From Mycobacterium sp. MS1601 (lineage in GTDB: Bacteria > Actinomycetota > Actinomycetes > Mycobacteriales > Mycobacteriaceae): DNA of 64,000 nt. Position numbers and translations under genes: made by a program. Below, in pieces: positions 23,725-33,547 of this stretch. Each line of letters begins with the position of its first letter. The stretch's first letter is position 1. The notes beneath the pieces were generated by a model. The model was not told the DNA's origin. It saw only the letters and a program-made list of their open reading frames with translations, and ran no database searches. Location of the stretch: NCBI RefSeq assembly GCF_001984215.1, contig NZ_CP019420.1, forward strand, positions 1,116,001 to 1,180,000, in the 5' to 3' direction.

Positions 23725-25280
23725 CGGACCTTCTCTCTGGACGGGGTGTCGCTGCTGCTCAGCAGACGCTCCGTCAACTTCTCGAACTCGTCACCCCAGC
23801 CGGAGTTGTCGGACCGCGCCAAGCCGCCGAGCTCGACGTTCACGGTACCGCTGCCGCCGGCCGGAGCAATCCGGACCCAGATCCGGCGGCGACGGATGAT
23901 CAACGACACCAACAGCCCACCCATCATGGCCAGCGAGAAGACCAGCACCCAGACCTGGCCCGGGTCGTGCGACACCTGCAGGTTCACGAACGGAGTGGCA
24001 CCGTCGAAGCGGATCTGGGTGCCGTCGTTCAACGTCACCGACTCACCGGCCCGCAGATTCACCCGTTCTTCCCGGGTGAGCCGGCCCTGGTCGATGAGCC
24101 GCGGATCGAGGTCCCAGATGGACTGCGGTCGCCCGCTGTCCAGGCCGGCGTCGCCGCGGTAGATGTCGACGGCCACCGCCGGGTCGTTGAGCTCCGGCCA
24201 ACTCGACGACAGCAGCGTCCCGTCAAAGGAGGCTGTCGGCGCGAACAGGCCCTGGATCGCGATCTGGTGGTCACGGCGCTCGTCGTCGTCGGGGTACATC
24301 CCCGCGGGCGGATCGATGCGCACCACGCCGGAGGACAGGAAGGTGGTCTGGTCTTCGGGGCGCCACTGGATGGTCTGGCTGCGGGTCTGCCCGTCCGGGA
24401 ACGTCACCGTGAACGACGGGGCAAATCCGCGGCCCTGCAGGTACACCCGGTCACCGCCCACCCGCAGCGGATGGTTGACCTCCAGCCGGTAGGGCTGCCA
24501 GGTGTTGGTGGTCAGGTCCTCGCCGTACTGATAGTCGATGTCGGCGGCGAACCCGATGGCCTGCCCGTTGTCCAGATACCGGGCTTCGAAGTCGTTGACC
24601 CGCACACACATCGGGTTCAGCGAGGTGCCGTCGACGGTGTTGCCGGCCCGGAACGAATCGAACGCCGCGGGTGAGGCCGAGCAGAACCCGGGCCCGCCTG
24701 CGACGACGATGACGTTGCCTTCGTAGCCGAAGAGCTTTCCGGCCGCGACGGCCACCAGGATGCCGAGCAGCGAGAAGTGGAACACCAGATTGCCGAACTC
24801 GCGCAGATAGCCCTTCTCCGCCGAGATCTCGGTGACATCGCCGTCCTTGCGGACGATCTTTCGCCACCCACGCAGCTCCTTGACCATGGTCTCGGCTACG
24901 TCGTCCGGGGTTCCCACGGCGTCGGCGGTGTGGTGTTTCGGCAGCCTCGCCAGGTTGCGTGGCGCCGCAACCGGCGTGGCCCGCAGGCTCTTGGCGTGCT
25001 CGATCATCCGCGGGGTCAGGCAGCCCACCAGCGAGATGAACAACAGGACGTAGATGGCCGTGAACCAGAAGCTGGAGAAGACGTCGAAGAACTGGAAGCG
25101 GTCCAGCCACGGCCCGATGGTGGTGTGCTCGGCCAGATACTCGTCGACCTTGCCCGCGTTGAGACTGCGCTGCGGCACCAGCGCGCCCGGCACCGCGGCC
25201 ACCGCCAGCAGGAACAGCAGAGCCAGCGCGGTGCCCATGGACGTCAGCGCACGCCAGGTGTTGCGGATCAGAGCGATCAA
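23721..25280 (-). CDS. resB: system II cytochrome c biogenesis protein ResB
   Basis: 519 residues, ResB family. Three N-terminal helices (GTALALLFLLAVAAVPGALVPQ with the typical PQRSLN end, WFTAIYVLLFISLVGCLTPR, FHFSLLGILVAVAAGKLFG) and one C-terminal helix flank a large extracytoplasmic domain. The start is TTG 25280, overlapping the ccdA stop in TTGA. No ATG or GTG precedes it in frame before a non-coding context, and the next ATG would cut into the first helix. Partner of CcsB in covalent haem attachment. Confidence 0.88.
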   Translation of the reverse strand: MIALIRNTWRALTSMGTALALLFLLAVAAVPGALVPQRSLNAGKVDEYLAEHTTIGPWLDRFQFFDVFSSFWFTAIYVLLFISLVGCLTPRMIEHAKSLRATPVAAPRNLARLPKHHTADAVGTPDDVAETMVKELRGWRKIVRKDGDVTEISAEKGYLREFGNLVFHFSLLGILVAVAAGKLFGYEGNVIVVAGGPGFCSASPAAFDSFRAGNTVDGTSLNPMCVRVNDFEARYLDNGQAIGFAADIDYQYGEDLTTNTWQPYRLEVNHPLRVGGDRVYLQGRGFAPSFTVTFPDGQTRSQTIQWRPEDQTTFLSSGVVRIDPPAGMYPDDDERRDHQIAIQGLFAPTASFDGTLLSSSWPELNDPAVAVDIYRGDAGLDSGRPQSIWDLDPRLIDQGRLTREERVNLRAGESVTLNDGTQIRFDGATPFVNLQVSHDPGQVWVLVFSLAMMGGLLVSLIIRRRRIWVRIAPAGGSGTVNVELGGLARSDNSGWGDEFEKLTERLLSSSDTPSREKVR

Positions 25281-26053
25281 ATCGGCAGCCTCACATCGCT
25301 GACAAAGGCGTCACGGACGAAGGAGACGAAGTCACTCCACAATCCCGTCGCCAGCGCCACGCCCACACAGATCATCAGCACGCCGCCGATGATCTGGATG
25401 GTGCGGGTGTTGCGTCGCAGCCAGCCCAGCCCGCCGACTGCCCAGGACGAGCCGAACGCCAGCAGAACGAACGGCAGCCCCAGCCCCAGGCAGTAGGCGA
25501 TCACCAGCGTCACTCCGCGGGCCACGCTGGCACCGTCGGTGGCCGAGGCCACCGTGATGACACCCGCCAGCGTCGGCCCCAGGCACGGTGTCCAGCCCAG
25601 CCCGAACACCGCGCCCAGCAGCGGCGCGCCCGCCACGGAGGACACCTGCCGCGGCGTGAACTTCACCTGCCGCTGCATGGCCGGGATGAACCCGATGAAC
25701 GCCAACCCCATGATGATGGTCAGCACACCGCCGACACGTTGCAGCACAACCTGATTGGTGATCAGTGACGTCGTCATACCCAGCACCGCCACGGTCCCGA
25801 GGATGAACACCACCGTGAAGCCCGCCACGAACAACAGCGCCGACCCGGCCACGCGCATTTTCGACCCGGTCTTCACCTGGGTTTCGCCGCCGCGCACGGG
25901 TTCTTCTCCGACCACCGCGGCGAGATAGGACAGGTAGCCCGGGACCAGCGGCACCACGCACGGCGAGGCGAACGACACCAGCCCAGCCAGCACACACGCC
26001 CCCAGAGCCAGCAGCAGCGGCCCGGTGGCGGCGAGTTCGGTGAAGCCTGTCAT
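25277..26053 (-). CDS. ccdA: thiol-disulfide transporter CcdA
   Basis: 258 residues with six membrane helices of the DsbD/CcdA family. The redox-active cysteine motifs are visible: SFASPCVVPLVPGYLSYL in the first helix and GLGWTPCLGPTLAGVI in the fourth, each Cys followed by the characteristic proline-containing kink. It carries electrons from cytoplasmic thioredoxin to the extracytoplasmic TlpA/ResA-like lipoprotein encoded just upstream, keeping apocytochrome c thiols reduced. ATGA overlap with the TlpA gene (26050-26053). Confidence 0.92.
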   Translation of the reverse strand: MTGFTELAATGPLLLALGACVLAGLVSFASPCVVPLVPGYLSYLAAVVGEEPVRGGETQVKTGSKMRVAGSALLFVAGFTVVFILGTVAVLGMTTSLITNQVVLQRVGGVLTIIMGLAFIGFIPAMQRQVKFTPRQVSSVAGAPLLGAVFGLGWTPCLGPTLAGVITVASATDGASVARGVTLVIAYCLGLGLPFVLLAFGSSWAVGGLGWLRRNTRTIQIIGGVLMICVGVALATGLWSDFVSFVRDAFVSDVRLPI

Positions 26054-26646
26054 TGCGCTGGTGAGCTTTCGGAGACCAGCCGCTGGACAACAGGCTGGAG
26101 GTCTTCGGCCAGGAGTTCGCGCAGGAAGACCGCGGCCACGCGGTGCTGACGGTCCAGCACGATGGTGGACGGGATGACGGTGGTGGGGTACCTGCCGCCG
26201 AACGCGATCATGGTGCGCATCGCCGGGTCATAGATCGACGGGAAGGTGATGTTGCGGTCGGTGACGAAGTCGACGGGGGCGTCACGGTTGTTGTCCCGCA
26301 CGTCGATACCGAGAAACGCCACCCCCTGGTCACGGGTGGCCTCGTACACCTTTTGCAGCTGCGGCATCTCCGTGCGGCACGGTGCACACCACTGCCCCCA
26401 CACGTTGATCACCACGACATCGCCGGCGAAATCATCGAGGCTGAGCGTCGTGTCGGGGTCCAGCAGGTCCGGGCCCGAGATGGGTCCCGGGTTGCCGCGG
26501 TCGGCGGGCGGGTCGTAGAAGATGTCGGTCTGCCCGCCCGGTGCGACGAACTCGAACGTCCCGCCCTGGGCCACGGCGTCGTCACCGGTGGCGCAGCCGG
26601 TCAGCGCCAGCATGAGCGCGCACCCCAGGACTGCCAACCACCGCAT
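26050..26646 (-). CDS. TlpA/ResA-like thioredoxin-fold lipoprotein
   Basis: 198 residues from ATG 26646 (MRWLAVLGC...); GTG 26649 immediately before it is an equal alternative. A lipobox LALTGC at ~residues 14-19 predicts a membrane-anchored lipoprotein. The thioredoxin domain has the active site NVWGQWCAPCRTEMPQL (WCAPC) and a cis-proline region YPTTVIPSTIVLD. It reduces apocytochrome c cysteines on the outside, receiving electrons from CcdA. It overlaps the preceding phosphatase gene by one to four bases. Confidence 0.88.
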   Translation of the reverse strand: MRWLAVLGCALMLALTGCATGDDAVAQGGTFEFVAPGGQTDIFYDPPADRGNPGPISGPDLLDPDTTLSLDDFAGDVVVINVWGQWCAPCRTEMPQLQKVYEATRDQGVAFLGIDVRDNNRDAPVDFVTDRNITFPSIYDPAMRTMIAFGGRYPTTVIPSTIVLDRQHRVAAVFLRELLAEDLQPVVQRLVSESSPAQ

Positions 26647-27257
26647 CACAGGTGCCCAGCCGGCTCCGCGTAACCCCAGCCGACCAACCGGTCGCCGTCG
26701 AACTCAAACGATGTCAGCGAGGCCAGGTTGCACATCCGCGCACCCTTGGTGGGCAGGTGGGCCAACCTCTTGCCGGTCATCGCGCGGCGCAGCGTCTCCA
26801 CCGGGAGTTGATGCGAAACACACACGGCCTCATGCCCTTCGGCGGCGACGCGGGCCCGGTGCAGCGCGGCGATCATCCGCGGCGCCACCTCCTTGTACGG
26901 CTCCCCCCACGACGGTTTGAGCGGGTTGCGCAGCAGCGGCCAGTTGCGCGGGTTGCGCAGCGCACCGTCCCCCGGGGCCACCCGCTGGCCTTCGAAGACG
27001 TTCCACGACTCGATGAGATCCGCATCGGTGTCGATGGGCAGACCGTGGCGCGAGGCCGTGGCCGCGGCGGTTTCCTGGGCGCGTTCCAGCGGGGAGGCGA
27101 CGATGTAGGTGATGTCCCGGTCGGCCAGCCAGTCGGCAACAGCCTTGGCCTGAGCGCGCCCGCGGTCGGACAGGTGATAGTCCGGAAGCCTGCCGTAGAG
27201 CACCTTCTCCGGGTTGTGCACCTCACCGTGGCGCATCACGTAGACGCGGGTGTTCAC
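26646..27257 (-). CDS. histidine phosphatase superfamily protein (Rv0525-like)
   Basis: 203 residues. The catalytic RHG motif is in [13 protein letters not shown] near the N terminus, with [16 protein letters not shown] holding the second Arg and [17 protein letters not shown] the second catalytic His. Length and sequence place it with the small acid-phosphatase-like members rather than glycolytic mutase (a true Gpm is at 60362). The substrate is unknown. It sits between hemL and the TlpA gene with four-base overlaps on both sides, so it is an invariant part of this haem/cytochrome operon. Confidence 0.85.
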   Translation of the reverse strand: MNTRVYVMRHGEVHNPEKVLYGRLPDYHLSDRGRAQAKAVADWLADRDITYIVASPLERAQETAAATASRHGLPIDTDADLIESWNVFEGQRVAPGDGALRNPRNWPLLRNPLKPSWGEPYKEVAPRMIAALHRARVAAEGHEAVCVSHQLPVETLRRAMTGKRLAHLPTKGARMCNLASLTSFEFDGDRLVGWGYAEPAGHL

Positions 27258-28552
27258 GCGGTGGCCTCGGCGGCTGCCTTGGCCGCGCCAGGCAGCGCAG
27301 CGGCGATGTGTTCAAAAGCAGTGTCGTCGAGAGCGGCTGAGACGAACCAGGTCTCGTAGGCACTGCACGGCGGGTAGACACCCGCATCCAGCAGTGCGTG
27401 GAAAAACGGCGGGAAGCGCCAGGTCTCGGTGTTCTTGGCTTCGGCGAAGTTCGTGACGGGTGTGTCGGTGAAGAACACGCTGAGCATGTTGCCAGCCCGC
27501 TGGATGACGTGCGCCACCGACTCTTTGGTGAGCGCTTCGGTGATCAGCGCATCGAGCCGGTCGGCATTGGCGTCCAGTTTCGCGTACGCCGCGTCGTCGG
27601 CGTTGCGCAAGGTGGCCAATCCGGCGGCCATGGCCACCGGGTTTCCCGACAGTGTGCCGGCCTGGTAGACCGGCCCCAGCGGAGCCAGCCGCTCCATCAC
27701 CTCGGCGCGGCCGCCGAAGGCCGCCGCGGGCAGCCCGCCGCTCATCACCTTGCCGAAGGTGAACAGGTCGGCGTCCACCGGGTCCACGCCGTACCAGCCC
27801 CCGCGGCTGACGCGGAAGCCCGTCATCACCTCGTCGGAGATCAGCAGCGCGCCGTGCTCGGCGGTGATACGGCGCAGCGCCGCGTTGAAGCCCGGCGCGG
27901 GCGGGACGGTGCCCATGTTGCCGGGGCTGGCCTCGGTGATGACGGCGGCGATCTGGTCACCCGCGGTCGTGAAGGCGTCTTCGACGGCGGCGACGTCGTT
28001 GTAGGGCAGCACGATGGTGTCAGCGGCCGCGGCGCCGGTGACTCCGGGGCTCGACGGCAGGCCGAGGGTGGCCACACCTGAGCCGGCGTCGGCCAGCAGG
28101 GCGTCGCTGTGGCCGTGGTAGCAGCCGGAGAACTTGATGATCTTGGGGCGTCCGGTGAAGCCGCGGGCCAGCCGGATGGCGCTCATGGTGGCCTCGGTGC
28201 CGGAGTTGACCAACCGGATCTTGTCGACCGGCGCCACCCGGCTGATGATCTCGTGCGCCAGCTCCGACTCGCAGGCGGTGGGCGCTCCGAAGCTCAGCCC
28301 GTGTTGCGCGGCCTCGGTGACGGCCTCGACCACGGCCGGGTGCGCGTGACCGAGGATCATCGGACCCCAGGAGCACACCAGGTCGACATAGGTGTTGTCG
28401 TCGGCGTCGGTGAGCCGGTAGCCCTGGCCCTTGACCAGGAAGCGCGGTGTGCCGCCGACGGAGTTGAACGCCCGGACCGGCGAGTTGACGCCGCCGGGGA
28501 TGACGGCGGAGGCGTCGGCGAAGAGCTTGGCGGAGCGCTCGGTACTGCCCAT
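27254..28552 (-). CDS. hemL: glutamate-1-semialdehyde 2,1-aminomutase
   Basis: 432 residues from ATG 28552 ([20 protein letters not shown]), the usual GSAM length. [11 protein letters not shown] is the family signature. [19 protein letters not shown] holds the PLP aspartate and [18 protein letters not shown] the Schiff-base lysine. [16 protein letters not shown] binds the PLP phosphate. It converts glutamate-1-semialdehyde to 5-aminolevulinate, the step after HemA (45360). It heads the cytochrome c maturation operon, so haem precursor supply and haem ligation are transcribed together. A palindrome at 28587-28601 sits 35 bases upstream. Confidence 0.94.
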   Translation of the reverse strand: MGSTERSAKLFADASAVIPGGVNSPVRAFNSVGGTPRFLVKGQGYRLTDADDNTYVDLVCSWGPMILGHAHPAVVEAVTEAAQHGLSFGAPTACESELAHEIISRVAPVDKIRLVNSGTEATMSAIRLARGFTGRPKIIKFSGCYHGHSDALLADAGSGVATLGLPSSPGVTGAAAADTIVLPYNDVAAVEDAFTTAGDQIAAVITEASPGNMGTVPPAPGFNAALRRITAEHGALLISDEVMTGFRVSRGGWYGVDPVDADLFTFGKVMSGGLPAAAFGGRAEVMERLAPLGPVYQAGTLSGNPVAMAAGLATLRNADDAAYAKLDANADRLDALITEALTKESVAHVIQRAGNMLSVFFTDTPVTNFAEAKNTETWRFPPFFHALLDAGVYPPCSAYETWFVSAALDDTAFEHIAAALPGAAKAAAEATA

Positions 28553-28586
28553 GCCCAACAGTGTCCCAGTTCCGACCAAATCGTCC

Positions 28587-28601
28587 ACTACAGGGTGTAG
28601 T
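28587..28601. promoter_or_regulatory. ACTACA-N3-TGTAGT palindrome between hemL and the P-type ATPase
   Basis: ACTACAGGGTGTAGT is a perfect 6-3-6 inverted repeat in the 102-base divergent region. It is 35 bases from the hemL ATG and 53 bases from the ATPase GTG, so one dimer could control both. The half-site resembles BlaI/CopY-type TACA/TGTA operators, but no such regulator gene is nearby. It does not match a DosR box. Confidence 0.45.
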
Positions 28602-28654
28602 TGATGGCGCCCAATAATTTGCGCACGTGCTAATTTCGGCACAGGCTGGAAGGC

Positions 28655-31396
28655 GTGACCGATCCGCATCGACAGACCCAGATCGAGGACACCGACTTCG
28701 CCGAGCTGGCACATGCCCGCAGTCGCGCGGAGATCGTCGAGGCATTGCACACCAGTACCGACGGCCTGAGCGCGGCCGAGGCCGCCGCCCGACTGGCCGC
28801 AGAAGGACCCAACCGGCTGCCGCAGCAGAAGCGCCGCCCCGCCATCATGCGGTTCTTCCTGCAGTTCAACAACGTGCTGATCTACATCCTGGTGGCCGCC
28901 GCCGTCCTCAAGGCGATCCTCGGCGAGTGGGTGGACTTCGCCGTCATCTTCAGCGTCGCGGTGGTCAACGCCGTCGTCGGCTACCTGCAGGAAGGCAAAG
29001 CCGAGCGGGCACTGGAGAGCATCCGCAACATGCTGTCGGTGTCCGCGCAGGTGCGTCGCGACGGCGAATGGGTCAACGTCGACTCCGAATCCATCGTGCC
29101 GGGCGACGTGGTGCGCATCAGCTCCGGCGACCGCATTCCCGCCGACATGCGACTGCTGCGGGTGACCAACCTCCAGGTGGAGGAGTCCGCGCTGACCGGA
29201 GAGTCGGTGCCTGCGATCAAGAACACCACCCACGTCGAATTCGACGCCGGCCTCGGTGACCGCACCTCGATGGTCTACTCGGGCACCATCGTCGCCGCCG
29301 GGCACGGGGTGGGGGTGGTCACCGCCACCGGCTCGGCCACCGAGATCGGCCGCATCCAGGCACTGATCAGCGAGATCGACAGCATCCAGACGCCGTTGAC
29401 GCGTGAACTCGCGCAGTTCGGCAAGCGGATGTCACTGGCGGTGCTGGGCATGGCCGCGGCGATGCTGGTGATCGGCCGGATCTTCCACGACTTCACCGTC
29501 GACGACTTGATCTCGGCCGCAATCGGTTTCGCCGTGGCGGGCATTCCGGAGGCCCTGCCAGCCGTGGTGACCGTGACCCTGGCGCTGGGGGTCCAGCAGA
29601 TGGCGCGACGCAATGCCATCACCCGCAAGCTGCCCGCGGTGGAAGCCCTGGGAGCGGTCAACGTGATCTGCTCCGACAAGACCGGCACGCTCACCCAGAA
29701 CGAGATGACCGTGCGATCGGTGATCACCGCCGCACACCAGTTCGCCGTCACCGGGACCGGGTACCGCCCCGAAGGCGACATCGAACTCGACGGTGCCCGC
29801 ATCGAGCTCGACGACCACCCCGACCTCGCCGCCACCGTCACCACCATGGGCGTCTGCAACAACGCCCGGCTGACCGACGCCGATGGCCAGTGGCGCATCG
29901 TCGGCGAACCCACCGAAGGTGCGTTGCGCGCCCTGTCGGTCAAGGCCGGCATCGACGACAGTGCCTATCCCCGGCTGGCCGAGATCCCGTTCGAGTCCGC
30001 CCACAAGTTCATGGTGACCAGCAACACCAGCCCCGACGGCAGCCAGTATCTGCATGTCAAAGGCGCTCCGGACCGGTTGCTGGATCGCGCGGCAGTTCAG
30101 TTGCGCGGCGGTGTGCTCGAGCCGATGGACCGCGACTTCTGGGAACGTCGCATCGACGAGCTCGGCGATCAGGGTCTGCGGGTGCTGGCGGCGGCCCGCA
30201 AACCCGTTGCACCGCAGAGCCTGGACACCGACGACATCCGGATCGAGGACGTCGACGACGGACTGGAGCTCCTGGGCGTGGTGGGCATCGTCGACCCACC
30301 GCGACCCGAGGCCATCACGGCGATCAGCAGCTGCCACAACGCCGGCATCCGGGTCAAGATGATCACCGGCGACCATGCCGGCACCGCGCGGGCCATCGCC
30401 CGCGAGATGGGGATTTCCGACCGGCCCGATCCCCCGGTGCTGACCGGCGCCGATCTGCAGGCGATGAGCCAGCCGCGGCTGCGCCAGGTCGCGGGCGAGG
30501 TGGACATCTACGCCCGCACCAGCCCGGAACACAAGCTGCGGATCGTCAGCGCACTGCAGGCCGAAGGCAAGGTGGTCGCGATGACCGGCGACGGCGTCAA
30601 CGACGCACCGGCGCTGACCCGCGCCGACATCGGCGTCGCCATGGGCATCAAGGGCACCGAGGCCACCAAGGAAGCCGCGGGCATCGTGCTGGCCGACGAC
30701 AACTTCGCCACCATCGAGCGTGCGGTGGAGGAGGGCCGCCGCATCTACGACAACATCCGCAAATCGGTGCTGTTCCTGTTGCCCACCAACGGTTCTCAGT
30801 CACTGGTGATTCTGGTGGCGATCCTGTTCGGTTTCGCGCTGCCGCTGCAGCCGGTGCAGATCCTGTGGGTGAACATGGTGACGGCGGTGACACTGTCGTT
30901 GGCGCTGGTGTTCGAGAAGGCCGAGGACGGACTGATGGCCCGCCCACCGCGGCCGCAGGGACGCTCCATCGTGGCGCCGATCGACCTGACGATGATTGCG
31001 CTGGTCTCGGTGCTGGTGGCGGGTGCGACGTTGGCCGTGTACTTCGTGGCGCGTGCCAGCGGGTACCCGTTGGCACAGGTGCAGACGGCGGCGGTGAACA
31101 TGCTGACGCTGGGTCAGGTGGCCTATCTGTTCAACTGCCGATTCATCACCGCCTCGAGCCTGCGACCGGCGGTGCTGCACGGCAATCCGTGGATCTGGCG
31201 GATGACGGCGGTGCTGATCCTGCTGCAGGCGCTGTTCATCTACACACCGTTCATGAACACCTGGTTCCACTCGGCGCCGCTGAGCCTGCGCGGATGGGGC
31301 GTGACCGTCGGACTGGCGGTCGCGATCTTCCTGGCAGTGGAAGCCGCCAAGGCGCTGGGCCGGCGATTGGGCGCCCCGTTCACAACGTCACGCTGA
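28655..31396 (+). CDS. P2-type cation-transporting ATPase (CtpF/calcium-pump-like)
   Basis: 913 residues from GTG 28655, with GGAAGG just upstream. The order is N-terminal cation-ATPase domain ([19 protein letters not shown]), actuator [24 protein letters not shown] (the PEGLP-type helix 4 site of Na+/Ca2+ pumps), phosphorylation motif [23 protein letters not shown] nucleotide-binding motif, [12 protein letters not shown] hinge, and six C-terminal helices. It lacks heavy-metal domains, so Ca2+, Mn2+, Na+ or K+ is more likely than copper. Size and motifs resemble mycobacterial CtpF, but the specific ion is not shown. The 3' end runs into a large hairpin. Confidence 0.88.
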   Translation: MTDPHRQTQIEDTDFAELAHARSRAEIVEALHTSTDGLSAAEAAARLAAEGPNRLPQQKRRPAIMRFFLQFNNVLIYILVAAAVLKAILGEWVDFAVIFSVAVVNAVVGYLQEGKAERALESIRNMLSVSAQVRRDGEWVNVDSESIVPGDVVRISSGDRIPADMRLLRVTNLQVEESALTGESVPAIKNTTHVEFDAGLGDRTSMVYSGTIVAAGHGVGVVTATGSATEIGRIQALISEIDSIQTPLTRELAQFGKRMSLAVLGMAAAMLVIGRIFHDFTVDDLISAAIGFAVAGIPEALPAVVTVTLALGVQQMARRNAITRKLPAVEALGAVNVICSDKTGTLTQNEMTVRSVITAAHQFAVTGTGYRPEGDIELDGARIELDDHPDLAATVTTMGVCNNARLTDADGQWRIVGEPTEGALRALSVKAGIDDSAYPRLAEIPFESAHKFMVTSNTSPDGSQYLHVKGAPDRLLDRAAVQLRGGVLEPMDRDFWERRIDELGDQGLRVLAAARKPVAPQSLDTDDIRIEDVDDGLELLGVVGIVDPPRPEAITAISSCHNAGIRVKMITGDHAGTARAIAREMGISDRPDPPVLTGADLQAMSQPRLRQVAGEVDIYARTSPEHKLRIVSALQAEGKVVAMTGDGVNDAPALTRADIGVAMGIKGTEATKEAAGIVLADDNFATIERAVEEGRRIYDNIRKSVLFLLPTNGSQSLVILVAILFGFALPLQPVQILWVNMVTAVTLSLALVFEKAEDGLMARPPRPQGRSIVAPIDLTMIALVSVLVAGATLAVYFVARASGYPLAQVQTAAVNMLTLGQVAYLFNCRFITASSLRPAVLHGNPWIWRMTAVLILLQALFIYTPFMNTWFHSAPLSLRGWGVTVGLAVAIFLAVEAAKALGRRLGAPFTTSR

Positions 31397-31448
31397 CAGC
31401 GTCGTCATCGATATATATCCGTTGTGACGCTGCCAGCGTGACGTTGTG
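31381..31448. repeat. 23-bp imperfect inverted repeat with nested palindromes
   Basis: Arms 31381-31403 and 31426-31448 are complementary over 23 bases with a single mismatch, around a 22-base AT-rich loop (ATCGATATATAT). Each arm also contains its own palindrome, ACGCTG-N-CAGCGT. The left arm covers the ATPase stop codon and the right arm ends 8 bases before the convergent alarmone synthetase stop. It is probably a bidirectional transcription end or a dispersed dyad element; no long T-run follows. Confidence 0.75.
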
Positions 31449-31455
31449 GGCGGTT

Positions 31456-32208
31456 CTACATTGGCCGCGACGAGAAGCCCACCTGCATCATCCGCAGGAT
31501 CACCTCGTCGGGCAAGGGAATGCTGCCGCGTGCCAGTTCCGCCGGCACGGGCGGCAGATCCCCGTGGACATCGTGGTGCAACCGCTCCATCTCGGTGTCC
31601 AGCCGGGCCGCGGTCTCCGCCGCCTCCGCCAGCGTCTGCGAGATGTCGCCGGGCACCTCACCGTCGTACTTGTAGTAGATCTTGTGCTCCAGGCTGGCCC
31701 AGAAGTCCATCGCGACGGTGCGCAGCTGTACCTCCACCGGTACCGTCACCGCCCCCGTGGAGAGGAACACCGGCACCTCGAGAATCAGGTGAAGGCTGCG
31801 GTAGCCATTTGGTTTAGGTTGGCGCACATAATCTTTGACCTCCAGCACGATGACGTCATCCTGCCTGGTCAACGCTTCGGACACTCGGTAGACGTCCGAG
31901 GTGAAGGAACACGTGATGCGGACGCCCGCGATGTCGGTGATGGTCTTGCGGATGGAGTCGAACCGCGGCGGGCACTTCTTGCGGGCGATCTTGTCCAGCA
32001 CGCTGTCGGGTGTCTTGAGCCGGCTGGTGACGTGCTCGATGGGGTTGTACTGCTGCAGATGCTCGAACTCCTGCTGCAGGATCCCGACCTTGGTGGTGAC
32101 CTCCTCCATACCGAATTTGTAGGAGAACATGAACCGGGAGAACTCCTCGCGCAGCCTTCGGAACTCGTCCAGATCCCACAGCGGTTCGGTGTCGAGCAGG
32201 TCAGTCAT
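31456..32208 (-). CDS. small alarmone synthetase (RelA/SpoT synthetase domain only)
   Basis: 250 residues from ATG 32208. GGAGG ends only one base before the ATG, so the exact start is slightly uncertain. It contains a synthetase domain without HD hydrolase, TGS or ACT domains. Motifs: YNPIEHVTSRLKTPDSVLDKI (GTP side), DIAGVRITCSFTSDVYRV, VKDYVRQPKPNGYRSLHLIL and PVEVQLRTVAMDFWASLEHKI (EVQxRT with catalytic Glu). These are all the elements expected of an active RelP/RelQ-like (p)ppGpp or pGpp synthetase. Mycobacteria also carry a long Rel elsewhere. Monocistronic by appearance; regulation not evident. Confidence 0.82.
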   Translation of the reverse strand: MTDLLDTEPLWDLDEFRRLREEFSRFMFSYKFGMEEVTTKVGILQQEFEHLQQYNPIEHVTSRLKTPDSVLDKIARKKCPPRFDSIRKTITDIAGVRITCSFTSDVYRVSEALTRQDDVIVLEVKDYVRQPKPNGYRSLHLILEVPVFLSTGAVTVPVEVQLRTVAMDFWASLEHKIYYKYDGEVPGDISQTLAEAAETAARLDTEMERLHHDVHGDLPPVPAELARGSIPLPDEVILRMMQVGFSSRPM

Positions 32209-32336
32209 TCCTCCAGCATGCCTGGTGACTGCTCCTGCCCTGCTCAGAGGCGTCAGCCGGTGAGGGATCGATGCTGCTCTGATCAACAAGGTGCTGCGTC
32301 CCTTCAGCCCGTAGGACCGCGAAGGCCAGCGGGCGG

Positions 32337-33545
32337 CTACACCCGTGGGAGGCTGTGATCAGTCGTATCGGCCAGCGCCCGGTACAGCGGGGTCGTCGCC
32401 GCCGTGGTGACGATGGCCAACCCGCACAGCATCGCGAAGCCGAACGGGCTCACCAGGCCGGCCTGGAAACCCACTGACGCAATGGCGATCTCGGTGACAC
32501 CGCGGCAGTTCAGCAGCACACCGAGTCGCATCGACGAGCGCCAGTCCCACCTATGCAGCGCCCCGAAAACACCGCCTGCGGTCAGTTTTGACACGAACGC
32601 GACAACCGCCAGCGCCGCCAAGCACACCATTCCTGCCCAGCTGACCTGATCACGCAGCGCCTGCAGCGGTACCGACATCGCGGCGCTGACGAAGAACGCC
32701 GGCAGCAGTACATCGACCACCGAACCGAACGTTCGCTGGGCGCCGGCGTCCAGGCGCCCCGCGGGGAAGAAGAAGCCCGCAAGCACGGCGCCGATGGCGG
32801 GGTGGAAACCCAGGAACTGCGTGGCGGCAGCACCGGCCAGCGCCGACACCACCATGACGACCACCAGGGGTCCCCCTTGCACCTGCGCCACCACCCGCGG
32901 AATGACCACGGTGACGACCACCAGCAGAACCGCACCGGCGGCCAGCGCTGCGACCGAGACGTCACCCAGGTGCGTGGCGATCACCAAGGCGGTCACCAGG
33001 ATCCAGGCCAGCCCGTCGGTCACCACGGCGATCCGCAGCGCCGCCCCGGCCACCGGCGACGACCCGATGCCCAGATCCGCGATGATCGTGACCAGCACCG
33101 GGACGGCGGTGACACCGAGTGCAATGCCGACGAACAGCCAGCCGTAGCCCGCGTGGTCGCCCGTCACCCCGAGGTGCTCGCCGAACGGCCAGGCGACCAG
33201 CGCACACATCAGGATCGGCAGCACCACACACGGCAGGATCCGCCAGCTGAACGTCGGCCGGTCAGCGGCACCCACCCCACGCAACTCCGCGCCCACCAGG
33301 AACATCAGCAGCAGCAGACCAGCCGTGCCCGCGGCCTCCAGCAGGTACTTGGAGGTATGCGGAATCAGCACGGCCCGAACATCTTCCGAGCACGCCGCGA
33401 TGGCCGTCCCCACTGCGATGCCTAGACTGATGGGGCCGAGCACGCGTGGCTGCCGGATGCTGGCGAACAGCCGTCCGGCAGCCAGCGAGGCCAGCACCAC
33501 CAGCGCCAGAATGGTCAACCCGTGCAGGACATCTCCGAGCGGCAT
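32337..33545 (-). CDS. CPA2-family cation:proton antiporter (Kef-type membrane domain)
   Basis: 402 residues from ATG 33545 (MPLGDVLHGLTILALVVL) with 11-12 membrane helices and no C-terminal TrkA-N domain. QPRVLGPISLGIAVG is the conserved early-helix motif (QPxVxGxIxxGxxLGP-like). GIALGVTAVPVLVTIIADLG and IAVVTDGLAWILVTAL carry the TDG transport-site aspartate, and LLNCRGVTEIAIASVG the RGxxE motif. It lies two bases after the flavin monooxygenase stop, so the genes are cotranscribed. CPA2 members without regulatory domains occur in metabolite and metal-homeostasis operons. The ion is unknown. Confidence 0.8.
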   Translation of the reverse strand: MPLGDVLHGLTILALVVLASLAAGRLFASIRQPRVLGPISLGIAVGTAIAACSEDVRAVLIPHTSKYLLEAAGTAGLLLLMFLVGAELRGVGAADRPTFSWRILPCVVLPILMCALVAWPFGEHLGVTGDHAGYGWLFVGIALGVTAVPVLVTIIADLGIGSSPVAGAALRIAVVTDGLAWILVTALVIATHLGDVSVAALAAGAVLLVVVTVVIPRVVAQVQGGPLVVVMVVSALAGAAATQFLGFHPAIGAVLAGFFFPAGRLDAGAQRTFGSVVDVLLPAFFVSAAMSVPLQALRDQVSWAGMVCLAALAVVAFVSKLTAGGVFGALHRWDWRSSMRLGVLLNCRGVTEIAIASVGFQAGLVSPFGFAMLCGLAIVTTAATTPLYRALADTTDHSLPRV

Positions 33546-33547
33546 CG

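Noticed and set aside
26646..27257. Calling this histidine phosphatase a phosphoglycerate mutase.
   Set aside because: It is too short and lacks the dPGM-specific blocks; a canonical mutase is at 60362-61108.
28553..28654. DosR box before the CtpF-like ATPase (ctpF is DosR-regulated in M. tuberculosis).
   Set aside because: No sequence close to GGGACTNNNGTCCC was found; the visible palindrome is ACTACA/TGTAGT.
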